Shown piece after piece: positions 1 to 8,438 of a stretch of DNA of 41,700 nt (position 1 is the stretch's first letter; each line of letters opens with the position of its first letter). This stretch comes from Pelobacter sp. UBA6093 (GTDB lineage: Bacteria; Desulfobacterota; Desulfuromonadia; Desulfuromonadales; Syntrophotaleaceae), in the NCBI GenBank assembly GCA_002435955.1, contig DIWZ01000023.1:1-41700 (forward strand), read 5' to 3'. The notes under the pieces are model-generated. The model was not told the DNA's origin. It saw only the letters and a program-made list of their open reading frames with translations, and did not search any database. A program made the position numbers and the translations under genes.

Positions 1-728
1 ATGGTCCAGGGGGTGGTGGTCCAGATCACAAACGACAACTTACGCCCGGCCAGATCGGCCAGTTCTGTCGGCAGATCGTCGGCAAAAGGGAATTTGACGT
101 AGATCGACGGCGACGTATGATCGGCGTATTCCACTTCGGCTTCCGCCAAAGCGGTCACGCAGGAGGAACACCAGTGAATCGGTTTTTTCCCCTTGAACAG
201 GCCGCCCTTTTCCACGAAACGCGCCAGTTCCCGGGCGGTCACCGCTTCGTAATGATGCGTCATGGTCAGGTACGGGTTGTCCCATTCCCCCAAAACCCCC
301 AGGCGTTCGAACTCCGCGCTTTGAATCTTGACCCACTGGTCGGCATAGGCGCGGCACTCCTTGCGGATCTCGACCTTGGTCATATCCCGTTTCTTTTTGC
401 CGAGCTGCTTGTCCACCATCAACTCGATGGGCAGTCCGTGGCAGTCCCACCCCGGCACATAGGGTGCGTAAAAACCCTGCATGCGGCGGCTTTTAAGGAC
501 AATGTCCTTGAGAATTTTATTCAGGGCATGACCGATATGGATGTGGCCGTTTGCATAAGGAGGGCCGTCATGCAATGTAAAATTGGGTCGATTACGACCG
601 GCCTGCTCCATCTTTTCGTAAAGCCCCATGCTCTGCCACCGCTCAAGGATCTCAGGTTCCCGCTTGGGCAGGTTACCGCGCATGGGAAACTCGGTTTCAG
701 GCAGATTTAGGGTCTGTTTGTAGTCCAT
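1..728 (-). CDS. ileS: Isoleucyl-tRNA synthetase, N-terminal part (cut by window edge)
   Basis: Cytoplasmic class I aminoacyl-tRNA synthetase that charges tRNA-Ile. About 242 N-terminal codons are visible and the rest lies beyond position 1. The protein begins MDYKQTLNLPETEFPMRG. Near residues 48-66 it carries the HIGH signature in a DGPPYANGHIHIGHALN context, followed by KDIVLKSRRMQGF and VPGWDCHGLPIE, which are diagnostic for the IleS/ValRS/LeuRS group and best fit IleS. HWCSSCVTALAEAEVEY near residue 185 is also typical of bacterial IleS. The start at 728 has GGAGG (734-738) just upstream. A promoter-like pair lies at 776-803. I looked for a T-box leader and found none. Confidence 0.95.
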   Translation of the reverse strand, partial: MDYKQTLNLPETEFPMRGNLPKREPEILERWQSMGLYEKMEQAGRNRPNFTLHDGPPYANGHIHIGHALNKILKDIVLKSRRMQGFYAPYVPGWDCHGLPIELMVDKQLGKKKRDMTKVEIRKECRAYADQWVKIQSAEFERLGVLGEWDNPYLTMTHHYEAVTARELARFVEKGGLFKGKKPIHWCSSCVTALAEAEVEYADHTSPSIYVKFPFADDLPTELADLAGRKLSFVIWTTTPWT

Positions 729-775
729 TGCATTCCTCCCGAAGGGCTGCTGGGTGGCAAAAAAACAAGTCTGAT

Positions 776-803
776 AAGGTAGCAAAACGCCTACATAAGT
801 CAA
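776..803 (-). promoter_or_regulatory. Putative sigma-70 promoter for ileS
   Basis: On the minus strand TTGACT (798-803) is separated by 16 bases from TACCTT (776-781), about 48 bases before the ileS start. The -35 is close to consensus; the -10 is weaker. This is a sequence match only. Confidence 0.45.
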
Positions 804-833
804 GTAAAAAGGGGGGATTCATCCGCAGGACAA

Positions 834-872
834 AGGGCTGCCCATCGCGCAAAGTCCACGCTGGACAGCCCT
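834..872 (-). terminator. Inverted repeat between the RHH gene and ileS (possible weak terminator)
   Basis: AGGGCTG (834-840) pairs with CAGCCCT (866-872). An internal GTCCA/TGGAC hairpin at 854-866 competes with it. On the minus strand the stem is followed only by TTTGTCC, so a rho-independent terminator is possible but weak. It lies downstream of the ribbon-helix-helix gene and upstream of the proposed ileS promoter, so it is more likely an end-of-transcript structure than an ileS leader. Confidence 0.3.
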
Positions 873-968
873 CTACAACCATCTCGAAAGGATAGATACC
901 TGAGCTGAGCAAACAACGGCCGAAACGCCGACATGAAACACAGCAGGGGGAGATTAAATCAGGAGGGG

Positions 969-1127
969 TCAGCCATGGCTCTGGGCCAGGGACATGATAC
1001 TCTGGCGCACCAGGTCGGAGATATTGGTGCCGGCTTTTTTGGCCAGGTCCTGCAATGCCTGCATTTCCCGATCGTTAACACGGCAGGAAATGATGTTTTT
1101 TTTCGGATTTTGCACACTTTTTCCCAT
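969..1127 (-). CDS. Small ribbon-helix-helix (CopG/Arc-like) protein
   Basis: A 52-residue protein starting MGKSVQNPKKNIISCRV. The pattern is a short basic strand (KKNIISCRVND) followed by two helices (REMQALQDLAKKAGTNISDLVRQSIMSLA). This is the arrangement of CopG/MetJ/Arc ribbon-helix-helix DNA-binding proteins, in which the strand contacts the operator as a dimer. I chose the start at 1127 because AAGGAG sits about 7 bases upstream; a longer reading to 1166 adds residues without a ribosome site. No toxin gene is adjacent, so an antitoxin role is not supported. It may be an autoregulated small repressor. Function is inferred from fold only. Confidence 0.7.
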   Translation of the reverse strand: MGKSVQNPKKNIISCRVNDREMQALQDLAKKAGTNISDLVRQSIMSLAQSHG

Positions 1128-1385
1128 TTGGTGTCTCCTTTGTGTCCCTAATCTCTTTGCTACCAACAGAAACCGGCGCCTCCCAACGATTATGACCGGT
1201 ATTTTGTATACACTACTGCAAAGGCTCTGCCAGCTTTCGTTTTTTATTAATTTACTAAATAAATCCTATAGTTCAACGACTTAAGGAATTCGACAAACAA
1301 ACAACGCATAGCCAAGCCCACCTGAGAGGTGATCCAAAAGAGGACAGAGCGACACGTAGCGCAACAAATACCTCGAATTTGGTGA

Positions 1386-2696
1386 TCATGGTTCTTTGCG
1401 GGAAGACGCCCAGGAAAGGAGCGCAAACCCCAGCACTCCGGCCAGCAGCGAGGCAATAAAAATACCGAGCTTGGCATAATTTGAAAGAGAAACACTTACA
1501 AAGGCGAGGTTGCTGATAAACAGGGACATGGTGAACCCTATGCCTCCGAGCATACCGATACCCAATACCTCCAACCAGGAGGTCCCGCGAGGCAGGGTGC
1601 ATAGCCCGGAGCGCACCGATATCCATGAGAAGACCAGGATCCCGAGAGGTTTGCCGATCAGCAAGCCCAAAGCCACACCGACGGTTACCGGATGACTCGA
1701 CCCGGCAACCAGATCCTGCCAACGCAATACCAGACCCGCGTTGGCCAGGGCAAATATGGGGATTACACCGAAAATCACCCAGTCGTTAAGCTGGTGTTCC
1801 ATGCGCTGCAGGGGGCTCATGGCATCGTGACAGAGTTGCTCAAGGGTGAGCAGCGCTCCGTGGCGTTCCTCATGATGAAATGGGCCCGGCACATCTCCCA
1901 CCTCTTTGTATCGCTCCACATAGTGTTCGGTGCCAGAAATAAAATCCTTGTGACTAAGCCTCGGCCGCGCCGGGATCACGGAACCGATCAACACGCCGGC
2001 GATGGAACCGTGTATACCTGATTTGAGTAATGCCACCCACAGACAAACACCTATCAAACCATAAAAATTGAGCGACTGCACTCCCAGGCGATTGCCGACA
2101 ACCAGCACCAGCAACAACCCTATGGCCACTGCCAGGTGCAAAAATGAGAGTTTTCCGCTGTAAAACAGGGCGATGACGAGCACTGCGCCCAGATCGTCAA
2201 CAATGGCCAGGGCGGTAAGAAAGATCGCCAAAGATCGTGATACCTTAAGCAGTGCCAGTACCCCCAGGGCAAAGGCGATATCTGTCGCCATCGGAATGCC
2301 CCAGCCCCGGGCCTCCGGTATGGATGGGTTTATAAGGAAGTAAATCACAGCCGGCACCAGCATGCCGCCTATGGCGGCGGCAATCGGTAGCATGGCCTGT
2401 CGGAAGCTGGCCAACTCTCCGGCCATGAATTCACGCTTAAGTTCCAATCCGACCAGGAAGAAAAACACGGCCATCAGGCCATCATTGACCCAGTAATGCA
2501 AGGTCTGGGTCATGCCGAAATGGTCGAATCCGACGGTAAGCTCGATCTCCCAAAGGTGGAAATATGCTTCGCTCCAGGGCGAATTGGCCAATACCAGAGC
2601 CAGGATCGTTGCACAGAGCAAAACAATTCCGCCTGAGGCCTGATGTTTGAAAAAATCCTCGAAAGGTTGTTTCAAAAATGCGAACCGAAAAGGCAT
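1386..2696 (-). CDS. nhaA: Na+/H+ antiporter NhaA
   Basis: Inner-membrane antiporter that exchanges cytoplasmic Na+ for external protons, serving pH and salt homeostasis. The 436-residue protein has the full NhaA signature. It starts with a short amphipathic segment (PFRFAFLKQPFEDFFKHQASG), then shows FFFLVGLELKREF near residue 80, ATDIAFALGVLALL near 137, and the paired ion-binding aspartates in ALAIVDDLGAVL (D167, D168, equivalent to E. coli D163/D164). A lysine in GLLIGKPLGI matches the functional lysine of the family. It is longer than E. coli NhaA (388 residues) because of a hydrophilic stretch in the middle (about residues 250-310, with YVERYKEVGDVPGPFHHEERH), as in other deltaproteobacterial NhaA. 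The start at 2696 is preceded by GGGGAGG; an upstream extension lacks family similarity. It appears to be monocistronic. Confidence 0.95.
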   Translation of the reverse strand: MPFRFAFLKQPFEDFFKHQASGGIVLLCATILALVLANSPWSEAYFHLWEIELTVGFDHFGMTQTLHYWVNDGLMAVFFFLVGLELKREFMAGELASFRQAMLPIAAAIGGMLVPAVIYFLINPSIPEARGWGIPMATDIAFALGVLALLKVSRSLAIFLTALAIVDDLGAVLVIALFYSGKLSFLHLAVAIGLLLVLVVGNRLGVQSLNFYGLIGVCLWVALLKSGIHGSIAGVLIGSVIPARPRLSHKDFISGTEHYVERYKEVGDVPGPFHHEERHGALLTLEQLCHDAMSPLQRMEHQLNDWVIFGVIPIFALANAGLVLRWQDLVAGSSHPVTVGVALGLLIGKPLGILVFSWISVRSGLCTLPRGTSWLEVLGIGMLGGIGFTMSLFISNLAFVSVSLSNYAKLGIFIASLLAGVLGFALLSWASSRKEP

Positions 2697-2834
2697 ATCG
2701 AACCTCCCCGAAAGCAGAAAATGCGACCCCAAGGACAACTGCAGCTTGCCTGGCCGGGTGACACACAAAAACCGTATGTCACACAGTGAGACAGAGGTGA
2801 AACGGCCCCAAAGTACCCGATTTTAAAGCAGCAC

Positions 2835-3620
2835 CTAATGCTTCTGCTCGACCTGCTGCAGGTCGACACTGCGGTCCTGGCTCAAATCGATACCCGAAAA
2901 TGCCGTCGATTCAGGCAGTCGCAATAAAAACTCGCTGGTCTGGTCGATGTCGACGGTGGCCTGCTGCACAATAAAAGCCAGAATGTGCCCCCCGGTCAGA
3001 CAGTCGCTGGTGAGAAAATGCAGATGATAGCCCGTCACCCCGATGCCTTTGACAAAGGCCGGGCTGCGATAGCCGACGACAACCCCTTCGACATCCTCAA
3101 AGGCAAACTCCGGCTGATGCCTGGCGACCTCGGTCAACGCCGGGTAGGGCTTGCTCTGCGCCGGCACGCTGCGCGTCTTCATAACCCGAAAACGTCCCTG
3201 CAGGCGCACCGCATAAAACAGATTCGGATTGGGCAGCAAAGTGTCGAGCCATTGCTGAAAAGCCAAAAAATCGGTGCCGGCAGGAATCTCCCGTCGCATT
3301 TCGGTTTCAAAAAAGGTTACCGCGGCAAAAGGTGTGGTATCGGTATCCGCCACGATTTCCACCCCTCCGTCACCGCGCACCCGATAGACGACGCCATCGA
3401 CCATCACCATCTCGCCATTGAGCCGGTGAAATGTGCCGATACCAAAATCGCCATAGGTCCGCAATTCGCCGATGGCCATGGTGCCGTCGTACAGCCCGCC
3501 CAGCAAGGCATCAATGGTCGACACCTGCACCAGGGTATCCTGCCCGGCCATCGCCGGCATCCAACAGAACAGCAGGAACGTACCGATCAGTGCCATCTTT
3601 TTCAAACACGGCAATTTCAT
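2835..3620 (-). CDS. budA: Acetolactate decarboxylase with a signal peptide
   Basis: Converts 2-acetolactate to acetoin and CO2, the step before butanediol formation. The 261-residue product has the family's zinc site, HLHF (H199, H201) and H212 in GGHI, plus catalytic candidates R185 (GYRSP), E70 and E237. Residues 30-60 match the usual opening (QVSTIDALLGGLYDGTMAIGEL). Unusually, it starts with a good Sec signal peptide, KK followed by a hydrophobic segment ending in AMA just before GQ (cleavage near residue 25), so it may act in the periplasm. GGGAGAG before the ATG supports the start at 3620. A diverged copy of a dispersed palindromic repeat lies directly upstream. The NlpC lipoprotein gene is 84 bases upstream on the same strand; the pairing looks incidental. 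Confidence 0.92.
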   Translation of the reverse strand: MKLPCLKKMALIGTFLLFCWMPAMAGQDTLVQVSTIDALLGGLYDGTMAIGELRTYGDFGIGTFHRLNGEMVMVDGVVYRVRGDGGVEIVADTDTTPFAAVTFFETEMRREIPAGTDFLAFQQWLDTLLPNPNLFYAVRLQGRFRVMKTRSVPAQSKPYPALTEVARHQPEFAFEDVEGVVVGYRSPAFVKGIGVTGYHLHFLTSDCLTGGHILAFIVQQATVDIDQTSEFLLRLPESTAFSGIDLSQDRSVDLQQVEQKH

Positions 3621-3632
3621 AATCCATCTCTC

Positions 3633-3659
3633 CCTGGGAGTTTGCCGACAGACTCCTGG
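3633..3659. repeat. Dispersed palindromic repeat, family A, copy 1
   Basis: An imperfect palindrome whose minus-strand half reads CAGGAGTCTGTCGG. It matches copies at 8418, 15946, 28438 and 41647. It sits just before the budA ribosome-binding site, so it would be in the 5' leader if transcription starts farther upstream. Confidence 0.6.
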
Positions 3660-3704
3660 CATAATAAATTACCCAACGCACGGATCCGCACGCGCCCTTC
3701 AGGA

Positions 3705-5039
3705 TCATCGTTCACCGGATGCCCGCAGCAGCACCATGCCCTCCAGTCGCTCAAGCAGCAATCCATTGGGGCGCATCAGGTCATCCAGTTCCTCTCCGAC
3801 GCGCAGCCCGGAAATCACGGTCCGACCTACCAGATAACGCCCTTCCGTTCCATGACGATCTTTGGTTTTTACCCCCCAGAACGTGTGCAAAAACACCGGT
3901 TGGCCCCTGAACATGCCCACATACAACATGATATGCCCTGGCATGTACGCCAGGGACAACCAGGGTTCAGCCTGGCTCATAATGAACGACTCCCGCTTCT
4001 CCGCGGGCACGTGCCGCAGATTCAGCCACTTTCCTGCACGGGCCTGGCCGGCGGAATTGCGCGGCAGATATAGACCGAAACAGGCGAACAGATCCCGCAA
4101 GGTTGCGGAACAGTCACGCCCTCCGAACTGCCCTCCCCAGTCATAGGGGTTGCCGAGCAGACGATTGCCGAGTGCCGCCATGTGGCCAGGCGTCAGAGGC
4201 AACGGGAACGGTCGGATCGCGTCAGGCGCAATCGTAGACTGCTGTAAATGGGCAATCCCGTCAGCACCGCGCACTGCAACCCAGACTTTGCCAGCCGTCC
4301 CTTGCACCAGGAGACTGCCGAGGCCGACCGTGGCCAGGACCTGGCCGTTTTCATCGGCCAGCATCACATCATCCGCAACAACGACACACCAGGACGATGC
4401 CGCAAACCGCTCTATTATCTCCTTATCGACGGCTGCAACGTCCGTTGAGGGTAACCAGCCGAACATAGCCGCGGTCTCGACCAGCACCCAGCCACCATCG
4501 GCCGAACGCTGACGAACGCGCACCGGCGTGCTGGCCGGTACGGAGGAGGATTGCAGATAATCGAAGGGGAATCCTTCGCCCGGTCGGTCGACCTTATAAA
4601 AGGCCGGTTGCCGCGTCGGCAGTCCCCGCAAATTGGAAGCTCGCAGGGTTATGGCAGGGTAATCGGCATTGGGGAATTGCTCCTGGGCACAAAGCGCCAG
4701 CCATTGCTGCCGAAGCTGCATCGGAATGGGCTGGTAATTGCTGCCAAACAACGGATTATCCAACAACCATCGACGGATGGCGAACATATCGTGTGCCGAC
4801 CATGCGCGCGAGGTGGACTGCCATGGCGCCAGAAAACTGCGGCGGTAATTGTCCGATAGCTGTTTCTGGCGGTCGCCAGGCAGCAGGGCACGCTCCGCTG
4901 TGCCGGGTACGATATAGGCATTGAGATCCTGTGGCAACGTTCGCAGGTCGCGAAGTTCATCCGGCGATCCGGAAACTCCGCAGGCCAGTACAAACATCGG
5001 CACCATCAACACCCCTAACTTCCACATCCATCTGCGCAT
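3705..5039 (-). CDS. NlpC/P60 peptidoglycan hydrolase lipoprotein with SH3 domains
   Basis: Probable periplasmic cell-wall endopeptidase cutting gamma-D-glutamyl-diamino acid bonds in stem peptides. The 444-residue protein starts with a lipoprotein signal peptide ending in the lipobox LAC (C20). An N-terminal helical segment (about residues 35-120, with FLAPW and SAHDMF) matches the N-terminal domain of SH3-containing NlpC/P60 proteins. Two bacterial SH3 regions follow (about 130-205 and 215-275, with FGWLPSTD). The catalytic domain (about 285-400) shows Cys310 in FGGRDCSATLRD, His369 in MPGHIMLYVG and a third polar position at H385. The chosen start at 5039 skips seven residues of the longest reading and gives a proper signal peptide. 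It resembles Desulfovibrio-type three-domain endopeptidases. No operon partner is evident. Confidence 0.88.
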   Translation of the reverse strand: MRRWMWKLGVLMVPMFVLACGVSGSPDELRDLRTLPQDLNAYIVPGTAERALLPGDRQKQLSDNYRRSFLAPWQSTSRAWSAHDMFAIRRWLLDNPLFGSNYQPIPMQLRQQWLALCAQEQFPNADYPAITLRASNLRGLPTRQPAFYKVDRPGEGFPFDYLQSSSVPASTPVRVRQRSADGGWVLVETAAMFGWLPSTDVAAVDKEIIERFAASSWCVVVADDVMLADENGQVLATVGLGSLLVQGTAGKVWVAVRGADGIAHLQQSTIAPDAIRPFPLPLTPGHMAALGNRLLGNPYDWGGQFGGRDCSATLRDLFACFGLYLPRNSAGQARAGKWLNLRHVPAEKRESFIMSQAEPWLSLAYMPGHIMLYVGMFRGQPVFLHTFWGVKTKDRHGTEGRYLVGRTVISGLRVGEELDDLMRPNGLLLERLEGMVLLRASGER

Positions 5040-5624
5040 CGATACAACCTCGTGCTCCAACCGTTACGCCCGGCACGTAGCCGGACTTCATGACCTGGTC
5101 TGCAAGGACTCTATCGGACCGGGAATGAATCTACCGCTAAACGTGTTACTTTACCACGGACACGACCAACTTGAACATGAGCCATGGACAAGGTATCAAA
5201 AAATCGAGTCTGTTAATCATCACATGAAAGAATTGCACGAAACGAAGAAAATAAGCAAAAACCAAGGTGAAAATTAAAACACTTTTAAGTCCTTAATCTT
5301 TTCCAACCAAAAAAGCTGCTATTACCCCGTCGTATTGTTGCCAGCTAATCATATATGGGAATTATGCCCTCCACCATTAGCCTGGACACATCGGATTTTC
5401 AAAACATGAATCGGCGCCAAGGTTTCCGGGGGCAATAAATCCCGCATTATTGCAGAAATCCAACTATTTTTCGGTACCACTTATCGCTTTATGAAGGGAT
5501 TTTAGTCGCGGGGGAACGTATCGCCGGCTTTATTTGCGATCACCCATCTCGGTTCTCGCCAACATGAAAGAAAACATACCATGCTCATCCGCTCACCCGA
5601 TCCCGGTTAGCTGCTTCTTACACG
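5040..5624. other. Non-coding gap upstream of the NlpC gene
   Basis: About 585 bases between two minus-strand genes, AT-richer than its surroundings around 5200-5500. I see no convincing protein, RNA gene or dispersed repeat here. It presumably holds the promoter of the NlpC/P60 gene, but no pair of -35/-10 boxes is convincing. Confidence 0.5.
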
Positions 5625-5657
5625 AAAAAAGGCGTCCACCGCTGCAGCGGTGACGCC
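5625..5657 (-). terminator. Rho-independent terminator of folD
   Basis: On the minus strand a GC-rich stem, GGCGTCACCGCTGC paired with GCAGCGGTGGACGCC (one bulged base), is followed directly by TTTTTT. It lies 26 bases past the folD stop codon. Confidence 0.9.
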
Positions 5658-5683
5658 CTTTGTTCTTTGTAGGAAAACACCAA

Positions 5684-6556
5684 TTACAGCTTGCCAGCCT
5701 TCCGGGCACGCTCCTCGGCGGCCTGTATGGTGTTTTGCAGCAACATGGCAACGGTAGTGGGACCGACGCCGCCGAGGCGGGGGGTAATCCAACCGGCGAC
5801 CTCACCCACCGACTCATCGACGTCCGGCAGCAATTTGCGCCCTTCCCAACTGATACCACCGCTGATGACGACAGCGCCGGAGCGGATCATGTCGGGCTGC
5901 ACGATACCGGGACAACCGGCGGCGGCGATAACGATATCCGCCCGGCGGGTATAGGCGCCAAGATCCTTGATGCCGGAATGAACCACCGTCACGGCAGCAT
6001 TGGCATAAGATTGCTTCAGGGTCAGAAGCAGCGACAAGGGGCGTCCCAGGGTCGGGCCGCGGCCGATAACCACAACCTCTTTGCCTTCTATGGCGATATC
6101 GTAGTGTTTGAGCATGGCGCGAATACCGGCCGGCGTACAGGGCACCGGACCGGGTTCCTGCAGCACCAGGCGTCCGAGATTGACCGGATGCAGGCCATCA
6201 GCATCCTTGTCGGGATCCATCAGCATCAAGGCCTCGTTAAAATCAAAACCTTTGGGCAGCGGGTACTGGATGATGTAGGCATCCACAGCCGGACTCTCAT
6301 TGAAGTCGCGTACGGCCGCCAACAGGTCGGCCTGGGTAGCGCTGGCCGGGATCGCGATATGAAAAGAGGCGATGTCGACAGCTTTGCATGTTTCATGTTT
6401 TTTATTGACATAACTGACGCTGGGGCCATCCTCACCGACCAGGATGGTGCCGAGGCCGGGCTGAATCCCTTTTTGTTTGAGAATCGCCACCCGCCTGGCC
6501 ACATCTTCCAGTACGGCTGCGGCGACGACATTACCTTCGAGCAATTTGGCAGACAT
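5684..6556 (-). CDS. folD: Methylene-tetrahydrofolate dehydrogenase/cyclohydrolase
   Basis: Bifunctional cytoplasmic enzyme interconverting 5,10-methylene-, methenyl- and 10-formyl-tetrahydrofolate in one-carbon metabolism. At 290 residues it is normal length. Catalytic Y49 and K53 are in SYVNKKHETC. The folate-site motif appears as IQYPLPKGFD (usually QLPLP), DKDADGLHPVNLGRL is intact, then PCTPAGI, the nucleotide-binding loop VVIGRGPTLGRPLSLLL and GGVGPTTVAMLLQNT near the C terminus. The RGPTLGRP loop and QYPLP differ from E. coli FolD but occur in a recognisable FolD subgroup. AAGGAG precedes the start at 6556. A strong terminator follows at 5625-5657, so folD ends its own transcript. Confidence 0.95.
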   Translation of the reverse strand: MSAKLLEGNVVAAAVLEDVARRVAILKQKGIQPGLGTILVGEDGPSVSYVNKKHETCKAVDIASFHIAIPASATQADLLAAVRDFNESPAVDAYIIQYPLPKGFDFNEALMLMDPDKDADGLHPVNLGRLVLQEPGPVPCTPAGIRAMLKHYDIAIEGKEVVVIGRGPTLGRPLSLLLTLKQSYANAAVTVVHSGIKDLGAYTRRADIVIAAAGCPGIVQPDMIRSGAVVISGGISWEGRKLLPDVDESVGEVAGWITPRLGGVGPTTVAMLLQNTIQAAEERARKAGKL

Positions 6557-6577
6557 TTGAACTCCTTTTAAAAACAC

Positions 6578-6605
6578 CAGTGGTCAGTGGTCAGTGGTCA
6601 GTGGC
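6578..6605. repeat. Four tandem 7-bp repeats upstream of folD
   Basis: Four head-to-tail copies of CAGTGGT (last copy CAGTGGC) begin 22 bases upstream of the folD start codon, in what would be its leader or promoter region. Copy number could vary by slippage. Confidence 0.75.
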
Positions 6606-6671
6606 CCTCATCATAGATTTTCCCCGATGAATGTCAAGTCATTATCCCTATGAAAACCCTGCTAAAACGCC

Positions 6672-7640
6672 TCAGTTGACAACGTTTTGAGGATGCCCGG
6701 CCATAAACGCACGCAGGTTTTCTATCACGATATTCATCAGGCGCAGACGGGCTTCACGACTGGCCCAGGCGATGTGCGGCGTAATAAAAGCGTTGGGGGC
6801 TTTGAGCAAGGGATGGTCAGCCGGCGGCGGCTCGGCGGACAGGACATCAGTCCCCAATCCACCGATGCGCCGCTCCGCCAGAGCCTGCGCCACGGCCTGC
6901 TCGTCAACCAGCGGGCCGCGTGCGGTATTGATGAGCAGGGCGGTCGGTTTCATCAGGGCCAGCCGACGGGTATCCACCAGGTTCCGGGTAGCATCGGTGA
7001 GGGGGCAATGCAGACTGATCACGTCACTGCAGCTGAATAGCTCGTCGAGGGGGACAAAAGCAACTTCGCCGCGCTCCACGTAGTCGTTGTAGTTAGCAGG
7101 GTGGGCGGTGTGAGCGACAACCTGCATGCCGAAGGCACGTGCGATGGTCGCCACCTGGCGACCGATCTGTCCGAAACCGACCAGCCCCAGGGTCAGCCCA
7201 TCGAGTTCGATCAGCGGCCGATCCCAAAAACTGAAATCGGGACTGCTGCTCCAGCGGTGCTGTTCCTGTACCAGGCGACTATGATGGCCCACCTGCTGTG
7301 TCATCTCCAGCAGCAAGGCAAAGACCATCTGCGAGACCGAGCGGGTACTGTAAGCCGGAGCATTGGTCACCACGATTCCGCGGCGGCGGGCAGCGAGGGT
7401 GTCGACAATATTGAAACCGGTAGCGGTGACACCGATATATTGCAAGCCGTCGAGTTGAGCAAGCAGGATGTCATCGAATTCAACTTTGTTGGTCAGCAAC
7501 ACCTGCGCCCCCCTGGCGCGCGGAATCACCAGTTCAGGTGGGGTACGCTCGTAAATTGTCAAATCACCCAATTCGGCAAGAGGATCCCAGCTGAGATCGC
7601 CGGGATTAAGTGTATAACCATCCAGAAACACGATTTTCAT
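6672..7640 (-). CDS. hprA: D-2-hydroxyacid dehydrogenase (glycerate dehydrogenase-like)
   Basis: NAD(P)H-dependent oxidoreductase acting on a 2-oxoacid/D-2-hydroxyacid pair; hydroxypyruvate/glycerate is the most likely substrate by overall similarity. The 322 residues show the family layout: split catalytic domain, Rossmann domain with GFGQIG (155-160), substrate-binding Arg241 in NTARGPLVDE, catalytic Glu270 and His289 in TPHIAWAS. ATGFNIVDTLAARRRGI near residue 73 is typical of glycerate dehydrogenases. GGGGGA precedes the start codon. The flavoprotein gene upstream ends 15 bases before it, so the two are probably cotranscribed. Exact substrate is not determined by sequence. Confidence 0.88.
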   Translation of the reverse strand: MKIVFLDGYTLNPGDLSWDPLAELGDLTIYERTPPELVIPRARGAQVLLTNKVEFDDILLAQLDGLQYIGVTATGFNIVDTLAARRRGIVVTNAPAYSTRSVSQMVFALLLEMTQQVGHHSRLVQEQHRWSSSPDFSFWDRPLIELDGLTLGLVGFGQIGRQVATIARAFGMQVVAHTAHPANYNDYVERGEVAFVPLDELFSCSDVISLHCPLTDATRNLVDTRRLALMKPTALLINTARGPLVDEQAVAQALAERRIGGLGTDVLSAEPPPADHPLLKAPNAFITPHIAWASREARLRLMNIVIENLRAFMAGHPQNVVN

Positions 7641-7655
7641 ATTATCCCCCAGGCA

Positions 7656-8270
7656 TTAACGAAAACCTGCCGTCAACTTGTATCCCAACCGCCTCGCATT
7701 GTTGCGTGCCCGAGCGGGCAATGCCTGGTGCTCCTGCTGAGCCACCTGGCCGATAATCAATAGTCCGACGGTTCGGGCGCCCAAAGCCGCCGCCGCCGAT
7801 TTCAGTACGCGGGGCGCACCGCAAAATATCCGCGCCATGATAGCCGGCATGGCACAAGATAAAAGCAATACCGCCTTACGTGGGCGCTCAGTGGTGCGCA
7901 TCCTGGGGGCTCTGGCACCCCAGGGCCACCAGGCATAGCAGACCAGGCGTTCCACAAACCGTTTGGTCAAAGCGGTTACGGTGAAGAAATTGACCGGCGA
8001 CCCCAGCACAATACCGTCGGCACTTTCCAGCTCATCGAGCACCGTCGCCATTTCATCCCTGATGGCGCAATAACCGCGCCGATCCCCCTCATCCTGGGAA
8101 CAACTGCGGCAGTTACTGCAAAATTCGATATGTTTGTCCAGCAGATAGATTTTACTGACGCTCGCCCCCTGCTCACCGGCTGCCGCCAGAACCTCATCCA
8201 CAGCGGAATCGATAATGCCGCCTTTGCGATAACTGCCAATCACCGCTACGATCTTTTTGGGCTGTTGCAT
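7656..8270 (-). CDS. Flavodoxin-fold NADPH-dependent FMN reductase / iron-sulfur flavoprotein-like
   Basis: A 204-residue flavodoxin-like protein. It begins KKIVAVIGSYRKGGIIDSAVDEVL, the phosphate-binding loop and first helix of NADPH-dependent FMN reductases. A cysteine cluster CSNCRSC followed ten residues later by another Cys (about residues 52-68) resembles the CX2CX2C..C motif of iron-sulfur flavoproteins, so it may bind an Fe-S cluster as well as FMN. The FMN-stacking loop GIVLGSPVNFFTVTALTKRFVERL follows. GGAGG precedes the ATG at 8270; a longer reading to 8390 has no support. It lies 15 bases upstream of hprA and probably shares its transcript. Redox partner unknown. Confidence 0.8.
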   Translation of the reverse strand: MQQPKKIVAVIGSYRKGGIIDSAVDEVLAAAGEQGASVSKIYLLDKHIEFCSNCRSCSQDEGDRRGYCAIRDEMATVLDELESADGIVLGSPVNFFTVTALTKRFVERLVCYAWWPWGARAPRMRTTERPRKAVLLLSCAMPAIMARIFCGAPRVLKSAAAALGARTVGLLIIGQVAQQEHQALPARARNNARRLGYKLTAGFR

Positions 8271-8417
8271 GGGACCTCCGCAGGTTGGGCTCGCATGGGC
8301 ATGCATTTCACAGCAAAAATGCGAAACGTCATATAATCCGGAGATCGTATCCCTGACAGGTCTGGATCCGAATTTTTGCTTTGCCATCACATGTCGTTTT
8401 GCGAAAGCATCACACTT

Positions 8418-8438
8418 GCCAGGAGGCTGTCGGACTAT
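8418..8438 (+). repeat. Dispersed repeat, family A, copy 2
   Basis: GCCAGGAGGCTGTCGGACTAT matches copies at 28438 (minus) and 41647 (plus). It lies in the 390-base gap between the divergent flavoprotein and response-regulator genes. The rest of that gap shows no gene; it should hold the two divergent promoters, neither of which I can define confidently. Confidence 0.65.

Noticed and set aside
697..912. Open frame on the minus strand upstream of ileS
   Set aside because: It overlaps the ileS start and promoter, has no ribosome site and no family pattern.
729..968. T-box riboswitch upstream of ileS
   Set aside because: No T-box sequence (TGGNACCGCG type) or specifier stem was found; the hairpin there lies upstream of the likely promoter.
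2757..2784. GTGACA/TGTCAC inverted repeat upstream of nhaA
   Set aside because: Six-base arms 12 bases apart are weak, and no matching regulator or second copy supports an operator.
2985..4073. Long plus-strand open frame (362 codons)
   Set aside because: It is antisense to budA and the NlpC gene, with no recognisable domain; a product of high GC in the opposite frame.
5404..5420. 13-base match to 16070 (TGAATCGGCGCCA)
   Set aside because: A match of this length between two places in 42 kb is expected by chance.
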